64,000 bases of DNA from Planctomycetaceae bacterium (GTDB lineage: Bacteria; Planctomycetota; Phycisphaerae; UBA1845; UTPLA1), in contig CP030884.1 in the NCBI GenBank assembly GCA_006969385.1, positions 4,396,249-4,460,248 of the forward strand, written 5' to 3'. The translations under genes were made by a program, and so were the position numbers. How positions within the stretch are numbered: the first letter of the stretch is position 1; every line of letters starts with the position of its first letter. This document shows positions 32,841 to 42,442 of the stretch, piece by piece. Under the pieces are notes generated by a model that did not search any database, was not told the origin of the DNA, and saw nothing but the letters and a program-made list of their open reading frames with translations.

Positions 32841-34580
32841 CTACAGATCTTCCCAGACCTTGCGCGTTTCGTCTCGCAGGTAGTTTAACACCTCCCGCTC
32901 GGTTTCAAAGGACATCACGCGGCGGCAAACCCGCTGGGCATCGGCCATCGAGATACTTCGAATGATCTTCTTGGTGCGCGGGATGTTGCCCGCCGCCATC
33001 GATAGTGTGCGCAACCCCATCCCCAGCAGCAAAATGACGAATAGGGCATCCCCCGCCATTTCACCGCAGAGGCTTACTTTCGCTTCGCTGCGACCGCCGA
33101 GCCGGACGACCTGACGAATCAACCGGAGCACCGACGGATCGGCCGGGGAATACAACTGCCCCACGCGCTCGTTGGTACGATCGACGGCAAGGGTGTATTG
33201 AATCAGGTCGTTGGTGCCGATGCTAAGGAAATCCGCCTCGCGCGCGATTTCTCGCGCACAGATAGCCGCGGCCGGCGTTTCGATCATCACACCGACAGGT
33301 ATATCTTCGCGGAACTCGTAACCTTCTTCTTCCAGTTCTTCCGTCACGGTGCTCAGGACAAATTTGGCCTGCCGCAGTTCCATAATGCGGGAGACCAACG
33401 GAAACATCACGCGGATATCACCGAACACGCTCGCACGCAGAATCGCGCGCAATTGGCTGCGAAACATCGGAAGGTTTTGCAAACTGTAGCGAATCGAGCG
33501 CAGGCCGAGAAACGGGTTCTTTTCCATTTCCCAACCGCCGGTGGGGTGACATTTATCTCCACCCAAATCCATCGTGCGAATCACCAACGGCAGGCCGTCG
33601 AGTTGTTGCGCGGCATCGCGATAGGCTTCGAATTGTTCCTCTTCCGACGGCAGCCGATCGGTTTGCAGGAATAGGAACTCGGTTCGGAACAGCCCGATCC
33701 CGCGCGCGCCCTTTTCGAGACAGTCGGTGATTTCTAAGGGAAATTCGATGTTGCCGAGCAACTCGATTTTCACGCCGTCGCGCGTTTCCGCATCGAGATC
33801 GCGCAGTTCCGCCAGCGTCGCGCGCACTTCCTGCAAATGTTCGGCTTCGGCAGTGTACGTGGCCCGTTGCTGCTCATCCGGATTGATGACGACCACACCG
33901 TGGAGGCCGTCGATTACGACCGTGTCGCCACTGGATATATGCGTCGTGATATCTTCCAGACCGACGACGGCGGGAATGCTCAGACCGGCGGCAATGATGG
34001 CCGTGTGCGACGTAGTACCGCCGACGTCGGTCGCAAAACCGAGCAAACGTTTCGTCTGCTCGAGTTCGACCAATTGCGACGGCGTTAGATCGTGCGCGAT
34101 GATGATGACCGACTCATCGAGGGCGGCCAATTCCATCCGCGTTTCGCCGCCCACATGGCGCAGTAGGCGGCGTTCGATATCCTGAATGTCCCGCGCGCGC
34201 TCCTGCAAGAACGGGCTGGCCATTTCCTGGAAGCGGCGGCGATAGCGCCGCATGAACACGGAGATGGCGTACGCCGCGCTGTATTCTTTGTCACGAATGA
34301 GGTCGGCAATTTCCTTGCGCGGCTTTTCGTCGCCCAACCAGCGCTCGTGAAATCCGAAGATATCGGCAAGGTCGTTACCGGCGCGCTCGGCGAAGCGCTC
34401 GCGCTCGCCGCCGACCTCGGCCTGTGCTGCGGCGAATGCTTTCTCTACAAGTTGAATTTCGTGGGCCGTCTGGTCGGACGGCACGAAGCGACGCGGAACG
34501 CGCACATCTTCCGTTTCCAACACTAGGGCGGTGCCGATGACCACCCCCGACGAAACACCCACTCCACGTTTTAGCGGCAT
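32841..34580 (-). CDS. ptsI: PTS enzyme I (phosphoenolpyruvate-protein phosphotransferase)
   Basis: A 579-residue cytoplasmic enzyme that takes phosphate from PEP and passes it to HPr. The phospho-His is His192 in GGTTSHTAIIA. The PEP-binding barrel follows, with GIGLFRTEFLFL, LVIRTMDLGGDK, IMFPL-type strand RVMFPLV, GVMIETPAA, FLSIGTNDL and the acid/base Cys in VSLCGEMAGD. Length matches ordinary enzyme I with no GAF domain, so it is not the PtsP type. It ends a four-gene minus-strand set after hpf, ptsN and ptsH. Confidence 0.96.
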   Translation of the reverse strand: MPLKRGVGVSSGVVIGTALVLETEDVRVPRRFVPSDQTAHEIQLVEKAFAAAQAEVGGERERFAERAGNDLADIFGFHERWLGDEKPRKEIADLIRDKEYSAAYAISVFMRRYRRRFQEMASPFLQERARDIQDIERRLLRHVGGETRMELAALDESVIIIAHDLTPSQLVELEQTKRLLGFATDVGGTTSHTAIIAAGLSIPAVVGLEDITTHISSGDTVVIDGLHGVVVINPDEQQRATYTAEAEHLQEVRATLAELRDLDAETRDGVKIELLGNIEFPLEITDCLEKGARGIGLFRTEFLFLQTDRLPSEEEQFEAYRDAAQQLDGLPLVIRTMDLGGDKCHPTGGWEMEKNPFLGLRSIRYSLQNLPMFRSQLRAILRASVFGDIRVMFPLVSRIMELRQAKFVLSTVTEELEEEGYEFREDIPVGVMIETPAAAICAREIAREADFLSIGTNDLIQYTLAVDRTNERVGQLYSPADPSVLRLIRQVVRLGGRSEAKVSLCGEMAGDALFVILLLGMGLRTLSMAAGNIPRTKKIIRSISMADAQRVCRRVMSFETEREVLNYLRDETRKVWEDL

Positions 34581-34644
34581 GGGCGCTCCTCTCGATGGGA
34601 TGCGTTTGTCGTGTTTTTATGAAGCAGCGGACTTATCAACACCG

Positions 34645-34929
34645 TTACATCTCACCGAAGCCGTCGCGAACCAGCTCGGCCAGTTTATCCAACGCTTGCG
34701 CCGCGTCGTCGCCGCAGGCTTCGAGTTTCAATATCGTTCCTTGCACGCCTTCTAACAACATCATTTCCATCGGGCTTTTGCCGTCGACACTCATGTCACC
34801 TTTGTGAATTCGAATCGAACTTTTGAACTGTGCGGCAATATCGATAAAGCGCATGACCGGGCGGGCGTGCAACCCTTGCGGGTTCACAATCTCGACCTCG
34901 ATTTGACGACAGGATTCATCATCCTGCAT
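34645..34929 (-). CDS. ptsH: HPr phosphocarrier protein
   Basis: A 94-residue protein; the start is ATG 34929, with GGAGG eight bases upstream. The phospho-acceptor is His21 in NPQGLHARP. A Ser in DGKSPMEMMLLEG (Ser51) lies where the regulatory Ser46 of Firmicute HPr stands, so control by an HPr kinase is possible, though none is in the window. It accepts phosphate from enzyme I and here probably passes it to the adjacent PtsN-like EIIA. Confidence 0.94.
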   Translation of the reverse strand: MQDDESCRQIEVEIVNPQGLHARPVMRFIDIAAQFKSSIRIHKGDMSVDGKSPMEMMLLEGVQGTILKLEACGDDAAQALDKLAELVRDGFGEM

Positions 34930-34967
34930 GGCTAGCCTCCGTACCGGTCGCACCCGCATTTCCCACG

Positions 34968-35441
34968 TTAGGCGTTGCTGGCGGCATCCGCGTCCGTCAG
35001 TAACTGTTGAATCGCCTCGCGCGAGTTCGCCTGCCGCAACGCGCGCCGAAATTGATCGCGCTGCAGATGGCTAAAGATGCGCTCCATCGCTTGCAAATGG
35101 GCTTCGGGCTCGCCAGGCGGGGATAGCAAAATAAAGACGGTATAGACCGGCGCTCGATCGAGCGAAGCAAAGTCGATCCCGCGTTCGCTGCGGGCCACTG
35201 CCGACATGATCCGCGGCACACCCGGATGCTTCACGTGCGGCACCGCCACGCCTTTGCCGAATCCGGTACTGCCCTGGTTTTCACGTTCGATGGCGGCGGC
35301 GGCGACTTCGGTCGCAACCTCCGAGGTCAGCGCACCGGCATCGGCCAGCGCCATCACCAGCGAACGGATCACGTCGTTGCGGTCGCCCGATTCGACGTTT
35401 GGCAGTATGGCGTCGTTAACAACGAAGTCAGACAAGCGCAT
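34968..35441 (-). CDS. ptsN: PTS EIIA component, PtsN/fructose type
   Basis: A 157-residue EIIA domain. GSTGFGKGVAVPHVKHPGVP carries the phospho-acceptor His69. There is no fused EIIB or EIIC, and no permease is in the window, which points to a regulatory role like PtsN rather than sugar uptake. The gene lies between hpf and ptsH with gaps of 6 and 38 bases, the order typical of nitrogen-PTS loci although rpoN is not present here. Confidence 0.92.
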   Translation of the reverse strand: MRLSDFVVNDAILPNVESGDRNDVIRSLVMALADAGALTSEVATEVAAAAIERENQGSTGFGKGVAVPHVKHPGVPRIMSAVARSERGIDFASLDRAPVYTVFILLSPPGEPEAHLQAMERIFSHLQRDQFRRALRQANSREAIQQLLTDADAASNA

Positions 35442-35447
35442 GAATTT

Positions 35448-35801
35448 CTAACCTTCCGCGCCGCGAGGATCGGCGAGCGGCTCGCGCGGCGCACCGCCTT
35501 CGGGGTGCTTACGGTTGCGCAGTTTCTCTTTGTGTTTCGTAAGTTGTCGTTCGAGATCCTTGACGGCCGCGTCGAGGGCGGCGTACGGATCTTCGTGCGA
35601 CTCTTTCGCGACGAACGGCGCCGTTTGATCGCCTTTGACGATCAACTCACAATTGTGGTGATCGGCCTCTTTGTCGAAGACGATCTCGGCCTGATGCACA
35701 CGATCGAAGTAACGCTCCAGCTTGGCCGCTTTCTCTTCGGCGTAGGCTTTGAGCTTACCACTGACGTCCATATGTCGGCCCGAAATGATAATGCTCAGCA
35801 T
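35448..35801 (-). CDS. hpf: Ribosome hibernation promoting factor (short type)
   Basis: A 117-residue protein of the HPF/RaiA family: MLSIIISGRHMDVSGKLKAYAEEKAAKLERYF opens the domain, and DLERQLTKHKEKLR is the basic helix that binds the 30S subunit. It lacks the C-terminal dimerisation domain of long HPF, so the usual short form acts. I start at ATG 35801; a longer frame to 35879 is not family-like. AGGAG lies about 12 bases upstream. It heads the PTS set. Confidence 0.9.
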   Translation of the reverse strand: MLSIIISGRHMDVSGKLKAYAEEKAAKLERYFDRVHQAEIVFDKEADHHNCELIVKGDQTAPFVAKESHEDPYAALDAAVKDLERQLTKHKEKLRNRKHPEGGAPREPLADPRGAEG

Positions 35802-35936
35802 GATTCGGTACCACTCCTCAAGGGGTTGAACGACCACTGTTCTAGTGATCGGCATTTTGCGCAAGATACGGTAAAGCAATCAGTTATGAATCGCTTTATC
35901 ATCGAGCACGGAGTGTAAATCCGGCTATGGTGAGGG

Positions 35937-36758
35937 TCAAGAATTGCCTATTTCTGGACTCGGCTGAAGCGATGCAATCATTTCGGACCGACCGACCGGA
36001 CTTTCCAGCGCACTCGGCTCATTCTCCGACGGCGTGCGCGCCAGCGTCGCTACGAATACCCGGGCCGCCCCCGCCCGCTTGAGCGTATGCGTCGCCTCGC
36101 GCAACGTCGCGCCGGTGGTGCTGACGTCATCGATCAGGCAGACGGCTTTGCCTGCGATGGTCGAAGGGGCGGTAACAGCGAAGGCACCTTGAATCACACG
36201 ATGGCGGGCGCTGGGTGTGATGCGGATGCGGTGAAACTCCGGAATCATGCGGGCCATCCGCAGAACCGGCTGTAAGTTGCCCTGTCGCCGGCGTGCAACC
36301 AGATCGGCCAAGAGTGCGGTTGGCTGAAACCCGCGGCGAATGCGGCGCAGCCAGTGCGACGGAATCGGAATCCAGATATCTACTTTGTCAGCAAATGTGG
36401 ATGCGTCGAGGCTGGCGTTTAGCAATTCGCCGAGTAACGCGTCGTAGGTAAAGCGCTGCTTAAATCGCAACGTAATCTCGCGTAATGGGCCTTCGTATGC
36501 ACCGACGCAGGAGAAGCCGTCAAAGTCTCGAACCCCGGGCGTGCGAGCGCGACAATTGGAGCAGAAGCTATCGATGAGAAGATGCGGACCGCGCGTGTCG
36601 CCGCAGCGTCTACAATATGAAATGCTGCACGCACGATGCAAGTCGCGCCAACACAAATGGCATAAGTGGCGATCGCCGTGCTGCAGCAATTGGTCGCAAG
36701 CCGCACAAACCGGCGGCGTGATGGCGTCAGATAACCAGTTGACCGCACGCGACAACAT
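35937..36758 (-). CDS. ComF-family phosphoribosyltransferase-like protein
   Basis: A 273-residue protein. An N-terminal zinc-ribbon has eight Cys in pairs (CAAC, CHLC, CRRC, CSNC), followed by a phosphoribosyltransferase fold. VCLIDDVSTTGATLREA is the PRPP-binding loop and RRGFQPTALLA is a typical ComF segment. Family members act in DNA uptake or salvage of nucleotide parts. I start at ATG 36758 (MLSRAVNWL); an ATG seven codons upstream is possible. It follows gyrA by 51 bases. Confidence 0.9.
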   Translation of the reverse strand: MLSRAVNWLSDAITPPVCAACDQLLQHGDRHLCHLCWRDLHRACSISYCRRCGDTRGPHLLIDSFCSNCRARTPGVRDFDGFSCVGAYEGPLREITLRFKQRFTYDALLGELLNASLDASTFADKVDIWIPIPSHWLRRIRRGFQPTALLADLVARRRQGNLQPVLRMARMIPEFHRIRITPSARHRVIQGAFAVTAPSTIAGKAVCLIDDVSTTGATLREATHTLKRAGAARVFVATLARTPSENEPSALESPVGRSEMIASLQPSPEIGNS

Positions 36759-36809
36759 GAATTGATCGCCTTCCAGCACGGACCGTGACGCGGCTAGCGC
36801 GCCTAACGG

Positions 36810-39425
36810 TTACGACCTGGGCGCGTCTTTTGTGTCGCCCTCATCGCCCTTTGATTCATTGTTCGTCGCGCTCTTTTCGTCGGCACCATCGGCAGCTTCG
36901 TCTTCATCTTCGAGCACGATTTTCGCCATCGCCACCACGCGGTCGTCTTCGGCGGGCTTCATGATCGTTACGCCCTGCGTCGCGCGACCAATCTGACTGA
37001 TCGACGTCACTTGCGTACGCAACATGATGCCGTTTTGGGTGATGAGCATCACTTCGTTGCTGTCTTCGACTGCGCGAACCGCGACCACCTTACCGTTGCG
37101 CTCGGTGGTCTTGATGTTGATCACGCCGCCGCCGCCGCGCTTTTGCAGGCGATACTCCTCGATGGCGGTGCGTTTGCCGAAGCCGTTTTCGCAAATCGTG
37201 AGCAAACTCATGCCTTCGCGGGCCACGGCCATATCGACGACGCGGTCATCACCTTTAAGCGTGATTCCCTTGACGCCGGCGGCGGCGCGGCCCATCGCAC
37301 GCACATCGGTATGAACGAAGCGAATCGCGTGACCATCGCGCGTGCCGAGGAATATTTCATCTTCATCGGCGGTGAGATTGACACCGATCAGCGAATCGTC
37401 CGCATCGAGGCTAATGGCGATGATGCCGCTCGGGCGCGGGCGCGAGAACGCCGCCAAGGCCGTCTTCTTCACGGTGCCCTTTTCGGTGGCAAAGATCACG
37501 AACTTTTCTTCAAACTCGCTAACGGGTAGCACGCGCGTGAAGTGCTCGTTCTCCTGCATGTTGATCAGGTTGGCAATCGAGCGACCGCGGGCCGTGCGCG
37601 CCATTTCGGGGATGTCATATACGCGCAGCCAATACACGCGACCGCGGTTCGTGAAGAACAATAGGTAGCTGTGTGCCGTCGTGTAGAACAGCGCTTCGAT
37701 GAAGTCGCCATCCTTAGTGTCGCTGCCGCGAATGCCTCGGCCACCGCGCCCCTGCGTGCGATAGATATCCGGCGAGACGCGCTTGATGTAACCCTCATGC
37801 GAGATGGTCACGATCATCGGCGCGTCTTCAATCAGTTCTTCCATGCTGAAATCGCCGACGTCGCCCGTGATCTCGGTGCGCCGCTTGTCGCCGTACTTAT
37901 CCATCATTTCACGAATGTCTTCGGAAATGATATCGAGCACGCGCGACGGTTCGCGCAGAATCAGTTGATAACCTTCGATCTCTTCGACCAAGCCCGCGTA
38001 TTCGTTGGCGAGTTTTTCAACTTCAAGGCCGGTGAGTCGTTGGAGCTGCATCGCCAAAATCGCACTGGCCTGCACGCCGGTTAGGAACTGATCGGACGCC
38101 GTCGTGCGACGAACGAACTTCTCGGGCAGAAGCTTGACCAGCGCTTCGGATTCGTCGAGTCGCAACGCCCGCTCCATCAAGCGCTCTTTCGCGACTTTGG
38201 GATCGGGAGATTTCTTGATCAGTTCGATGATCTCGTCGATATCGCCAACGGCAAGAATGAGACCTTCGAGGATGTGTGCCCGTTGCCGCGCCTTTTGCAG
38301 CAGGTACCGCGTGCGGCGTACGATCACATCCTTACGGTGATCGAGATAACATGTCATCAACTCGATCAAGCCCATGGTCTTGGGCTGTTTTCCGACCAAC
38401 GCGATATTGATGATCGAAAACGTCGTCTGTAAGGGCGTGTGCCGGTAGAGCTTGTTCAGCACTACCTCTTCGTTAACGCCCGACTTCAATTCGATAACGA
38501 GGCGGACCGGGTTTTTGCGGTCCGACTCGTCGCGAATGTCACTGATTTCGGGAACGCGACCATCCTTCACACATTCGGCGATTTTTTCGATGATCGTCGT
38601 CTTAACCACGCCGTAGGGAATCTCATCCACGACAATGCGAATGCGACTGCCGCGCATCTCTTCCGTGTGGCTCTTGGCGCGCAAGCGCAGCGAACCGCGA
38701 CCGCGCGTGTAAGCATCCAAAATGCCCTGCTTGCCGCAAATCTGAGCGCCCGTCGGAAAGTCGGGCCCCTTCACGATCTCCAGCATTTCCACCAGCGGCG
38801 TTTCGGGGTTTTCGATGAGCTTGAGCATGCCCTGACAAATCTCGGTGAGATTGTGCGGGGCGAGATTGGTGGCCATGCCGACCGCGATACCGGTGCTGCC
38901 GTTCACCAAAAGATTGGGGAACTTGGACGGCAAGACCACCGGCTCGGTGGTGGTTTCGTCATAGTTGGGAACGAAATCGACCGTGTCTTTGTCGAGATCT
39001 TCCAGCATGTCCACGGCGGCTGCCGTCATCCGCGCTTCGGTGTATCTCATGGCGGCGGGCGGGTCGCCATCGATCGAGCCGAAGTTGCCCTGACCGTCGA
39101 TGAGCGGATAGCGCATGTTGAACGGTTGGGCCAAGCGCACCAACGTGGGATAGACGACGGTGTCACCATGCGGGTGATAGTTACCGACGACCTCACCGGC
39201 GATCTTGGCGCACTTGCGATGCGCGTTGCGCGGCGAGAGCTTGAGGTCATTCATCGCGACGACAATGCGGCGCTGCGAGGGCTTCATACCGTCGCGCGCA
39301 TCGGGCAAGGCGCGCGAGATGATCACGCTCATCGCATAACGCAGGTAGGAATCCTGCATTTCATCGACGATGGGAAGGTTGTTAAACGACTCGGGCAAAG
39401 CCGGGGTATCGGGTGTGTCGGACAT
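36810..39425 (-). CDS. gyrA: DNA gyrase subunit A
   Basis: An 871-residue type II topoisomerase subunit that cleaves and rejoins DNA. The catalytic Tyr128 is in AAMRYTEARM, and the helix-turn-helix region reads GNYHPHGDTVVYPTLVR. The C-terminal beta-pinwheel includes TQGRGGRGIRG, a GyrA-box-like motif, which favours GyrA over ParC. The last ~40 residues are acidic. I start at ATG 39425 with AAGGA nine bases upstream; the frame is open for forty codons upstream without similarity. Positions matching E. coli Ser83 and Asp87 are Thr89 and Pro93. gyrB is not nearby. Confidence 0.94.
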   Translation of the reverse strand: MSDTPDTPALPESFNNLPIVDEMQDSYLRYAMSVIISRALPDARDGMKPSQRRIVVAMNDLKLSPRNAHRKCAKIAGEVVGNYHPHGDTVVYPTLVRLAQPFNMRYPLIDGQGNFGSIDGDPPAAMRYTEARMTAAAVDMLEDLDKDTVDFVPNYDETTTEPVVLPSKFPNLLVNGSTGIAVGMATNLAPHNLTEICQGMLKLIENPETPLVEMLEIVKGPDFPTGAQICGKQGILDAYTRGRGSLRLRAKSHTEEMRGSRIRIVVDEIPYGVVKTTIIEKIAECVKDGRVPEISDIRDESDRKNPVRLVIELKSGVNEEVVLNKLYRHTPLQTTFSIINIALVGKQPKTMGLIELMTCYLDHRKDVIVRRTRYLLQKARQRAHILEGLILAVGDIDEIIELIKKSPDPKVAKERLMERALRLDESEALVKLLPEKFVRRTTASDQFLTGVQASAILAMQLQRLTGLEVEKLANEYAGLVEEIEGYQLILREPSRVLDIISEDIREMMDKYGDKRRTEITGDVGDFSMEELIEDAPMIVTISHEGYIKRVSPDIYRTQGRGGRGIRGSDTKDGDFIEALFYTTAHSYLLFFTNRGRVYWLRVYDIPEMARTARGRSIANLINMQENEHFTRVLPVSEFEEKFVIFATEKGTVKKTALAAFSRPRPSGIIAISLDADDSLIGVNLTADEDEIFLGTRDGHAIRFVHTDVRAMGRAAAGVKGITLKGDDRVVDMAVAREGMSLLTICENGFGKRTAIEEYRLQKRGGGGVINIKTTERNGKVVAVRAVEDSNEVMLITQNGIMLRTQVTSISQIGRATQGVTIMKPAEDDRVVAMAKIVLEDEDEAADGADEKSATNNESKGDEGDTKDAPRS

Positions 39426-39645
39426 CCAATTTTTTCCTTGGCGGGCCACGTTAGCGTCGGCGAATTTCCCTTTCGCCGCCGATCGAGCCGCCTGGGCTAA
39501 GAACCCCGGAATTGTAACGCAGAACCCGGGTTTTCGCGAGTCCAAAACGCGGCAATCACCGCGTCTAACCTTGCTGGCTGGCAGGGTTTATGGCGGTGCC
39601 CGGCAGGTACAATATTTGTTAATTCAAGGACCGCAGATTCGACAT

Positions 39646-40794
39646 CTAAACCCGGTCGGATTCGACCAGATCGGATTGATCGACGGGCGACGAAGATCGG
39701 CCCTCAGCGGCGATTGGGGCGCGCTTTGCCGCGCTCGCGCTGACGCTTTTGGGCTCGGCGCTGTCCGCCAGACGCTGCCGGTAAAGCAATTCTTCCAAAT
39801 AGATGCGATGACGGTTGAGCATGTCGCCGATCATGCCCGCGAAGAACATTAACACGGCAAAGATCGCCAAGGCGCCCGATACAAACCCCGCCCATTTGTG
39901 CGGCGATAACGCATCGGTCGCGATGTAATGCCAAAGCAGAAACCCGCCGAACCCCGCCGCCAGCATCAACAACGTAAACGCGATGGTGCCGAAGAAGCGC
40001 ATCGGGTAATAGTCACGGTAGCAACGAAAGATAATGCGCGAGGTGCGACTGGCATAACGAATCAGGTTACTCGCCACGCGGCTGTTACCAAACTCGCGCT
40101 GACCGCGCACGCGAATCGGCACTTCGACCATCCGCAGCTTCTTGTAGGTGAGATTTAGAAACACTTCCTGTGTATAGGTGAATTGACCGAGCAGATTTAG
40201 GCTCAGCGCCGCGCGGCGGTTATAGCAACGCATGCCGCACGAAACATCATAAAACTTCTGTCCGGTTAGCCCCGAGATCAGGCGGCTCATCATGCGGTTG
40301 CCCCACTTCTTGAGGCCGGGCATTACCGGGACCAGTGCCGGATCTTTAAAGCGCGACGCCGTCGCAAAATCGGCGCGGCCCGTAACGATCGGCTCGATCA
40401 GCTTTGGGATATCCGCCGGGTCGAATTGACCGTCACCGTCGATGTTTAAGACGATATCCGCGCCGCGCTCGATGGCATAAGCAAGGCCCGTTTGAAACGC
40501 AGAGCCCACGCCGCGCGGCGTATGGTGGTGGATAACCTCGGCACCCTGTTCGCGCGCCCGAATCGCCGTCTCATCGGTACTACCGTCGTCGATCACAAGG
40601 ATGACGACATCGGCAACACCGGTGATTTCACGCGGAACGCCGGCGACGACCTGCCCCACCGTCTTTTCTTCGTTAAGGGCGGGAATCACCACGACCAAGC
40701 GGCGCGCTGCGGCGTCCCGTCGATAGGCACCGCGTTGGTCGTTGGCTTGCCAACTGCGCGCGGGCTCGGATTGAGTGATGCGACTCGCTGTCAT
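39646..40794 (-). CDS. Family 2 glycosyltransferase with two C-terminal membrane helices (polyprenyl-phosphate type)
   Basis: A 382-residue GT-A enzyme. VVVIPALNEEKTVGQVV opens the fold, VIDDGSTDET and NIDGDGQFDP carry the nucleotide and metal Asp residues, and ASRF with MMSRLISGLTGQKFYDVSCGMR is typical of dolichol/undecaprenyl-phosphate sugar transferases. Two transmembrane helices follow (about 285-307 and 322-342), as in GtrB/DPM-like proteins. It likely loads a sugar on polyprenyl phosphate for later transfer, perhaps by the GT-C protein at 47198. ATG 40794 is the start. Confidence 0.9.
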   Translation of the reverse strand: MTASRITQSEPARSWQANDQRGAYRRDAAARRLVVVIPALNEEKTVGQVVAGVPREITGVADVVILVIDDGSTDETAIRAREQGAEVIHHHTPRGVGSAFQTGLAYAIERGADIVLNIDGDGQFDPADIPKLIEPIVTGRADFATASRFKDPALVPVMPGLKKWGNRMMSRLISGLTGQKFYDVSCGMRCYNRRAALSLNLLGQFTYTQEVFLNLTYKKLRMVEVPIRVRGQREFGNSRVASNLIRYASRTSRIIFRCYRDYYPMRFFGTIAFTLLMLAAGFGGFLLWHYIATDALSPHKWAGFVSGALAIFAVLMFFAGMIGDMLNRHRIYLEELLYRQRLADSAEPKSVSASAAKRAPIAAEGRSSSPVDQSDLVESDRV

Positions 40795-40951
40795 CAATGA
40801 CGATTCTATGCCGCAACGCGGATTGATGCCAAAAAGACGGCACCCCGTTGTGATGCGTACTCGGTCTCATGCTGTGACGATTCTGGGGACACGATGCAAT
40901 CTATCGTTGCCGGCGATTGCTGCGTATACTGCAAAACCGGACGTCGAACAT

Positions 40952-42415
40952 ATGGACTTGGCTCACGTTTACCAACGAACTGTCGATCCGAACGGGACCG
41001 ATTCCCTTGCGCGGCTGGCGCGGTGGATAACGCCCGGTAGCACCATTCTGGAACTCGGCCCGGCTACCGGCTATTTCACGCGGTACCTCACCGAAACGCT
41101 CGGCTGCACGGTCGATTGCGTCGAATATTCGGAGGAGATGGCCGCACATGCGCGACCGATGGCGCGGACGATGATCGTTGGCGATCTGGATCAGTTCGAG
41201 TTGGGCGCGCTGTTTGAACCTTCGAGTTACGACTACGTCATTACTGCCGACGTACTGGAGCACCTGCGCAACCCGTGGCGCGTGATGGAATTGTGCCGCC
41301 CCCTACTCAAGCCGGGTGGGCGCTTTCTGATTTCGATCCCGAACGTCGGGCACGCGGCCCTGATTGCGGAACTGATTGCCGGTCGATTCGATTATCGCGA
41401 TGAGGGCCTTTTGGACCGCACGCATCTGCGCCTATTCACACGCAAGAGCGTGCTCGAAATGCTGCAACGCTGCGGTTACCGCCTGCGCGATCTCGATCGT
41501 GTCGAATGGATGCCCGAACAAACCGAATTTCAGCGCGACATCGAAGCGTGCCCCCCGAAGATGCGGGACTATTTGCTGGCGCATCCGGATAGTCTGACGT
41601 ATCAATTCATCGTCGATGCCGAACCCGGCGAAATGACCGACGACGAAATCGAACAGTGGTTGGCCACCGCGCAGGGGCCGAGCGATCCCTACTTCATCGC
41701 CAAAGTCTATTGGGGTGGGCCGGATGAGCCGTTAAACGAATCACGCTGCCACCGTCAGCCGGTACAGATTCGCGCGGAGCGAAATCTGATTCGCTTCGAC
41801 TTGCCGGACGATCAGCCGTTGGCCACCGTGCGCTTCGACCCGGCCGATCGACCGGGTTATCTCGACGTATATCGGATTAGCATTTCGGAAATTGACGCGG
41901 CTGGGAACGTTTTGAATTCGCTTGCCGATATCGATACACCCGCCGCATTGCGAGAAAGTTCGCGCAGGGTCGATCTCATAGGCGGCGACGATGCCGGCGG
42001 ATTGCGCCTCACGTCGGTGAGTAACGATCCACAGATATGGCTTGAGCCCGGCGAACCCTGGCGCCCGACGCCTGGCAATCGGCTGCGATTTGAAGCAGAG
42101 TTGTCGTGGCCGCGTAGCGCCGATTATTTGGTGGCAGCGCGGCAGTATGAGGACACGTTTAACCGACTACGACGCGAATGCGACGCTTCTAAGGCTCACG
42201 CAACCGAACTGGAACGGGCGTTGGCGGAGACTCGGACGAAGCTGCAAGCCAGCGAGCAACACGGTGCAAAATTGTCCGACGAAGTTCAGCGGCTTGCGGG
42301 TTACGAAAGCCGCTGTAAACAAGCCGAGTCGATGGTTAATGAAATACACGGCTCGCGTGCATGGAAAATGATTACGAAGTTGCGACGGATGAAGCAGTTG
42401 ATTCTGCGCAAATAA
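40952..42415 (+). CDS. SAM-dependent methyltransferase with sugar-binding-like middle and coiled-coil tail
   Basis: A 487-residue protein. A class I methyltransferase domain covers about 20-190: ILELGPATGYFTRYL (SAM loop), DYVITADVLEHLRNP and LLKPGGRFLISIPN. A ~150-residue part follows with beta-rich composition, then a coiled coil (about 400-465) and the ending GSRAWKMITKLRRMK. The start is ATG 40952; the frame is open upstream but lacks similarity. It is the only plus-strand gene in the glycan locus and converges on the fusion glycosyltransferase. Confidence 0.87.
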   Translation: MDLAHVYQRTVDPNGTDSLARLARWITPGSTILELGPATGYFTRYLTETLGCTVDCVEYSEEMAAHARPMARTMIVGDLDQFELGALFEPSSYDYVITADVLEHLRNPWRVMELCRPLLKPGGRFLISIPNVGHAALIAELIAGRFDYRDEGLLDRTHLRLFTRKSVLEMLQRCGYRLRDLDRVEWMPEQTEFQRDIEACPPKMRDYLLAHPDSLTYQFIVDAEPGEMTDDEIEQWLATAQGPSDPYFIAKVYWGGPDEPLNESRCHRQPVQIRAERNLIRFDLPDDQPLATVRFDPADRPGYLDVYRISISEIDAAGNVLNSLADIDTPAALRESSRRVDLIGGDDAGGLRLTSVSNDPQIWLEPGEPWRPTPGNRLRFEAELSWPRSADYLVAARQYEDTFNRLRRECDASKAHATELERALAETRTKLQASEQHGAKLSDEVQRLAGYESRCKQAESMVNEIHGSRAWKMITKLRRMKQLILRK

Positions 42416-42442
42416 CAACGCCTTCGAATCGACTGCGCAATA

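Noticed and set aside
38439..39500. A 353-codon plus-strand open frame opposite gyrA
   Set aside because: Antisense shadow of gyrA with Arg/His/Val-rich composition; similar long shadows at 52734-53678 and 57972-58940 were rejected for the same reason.
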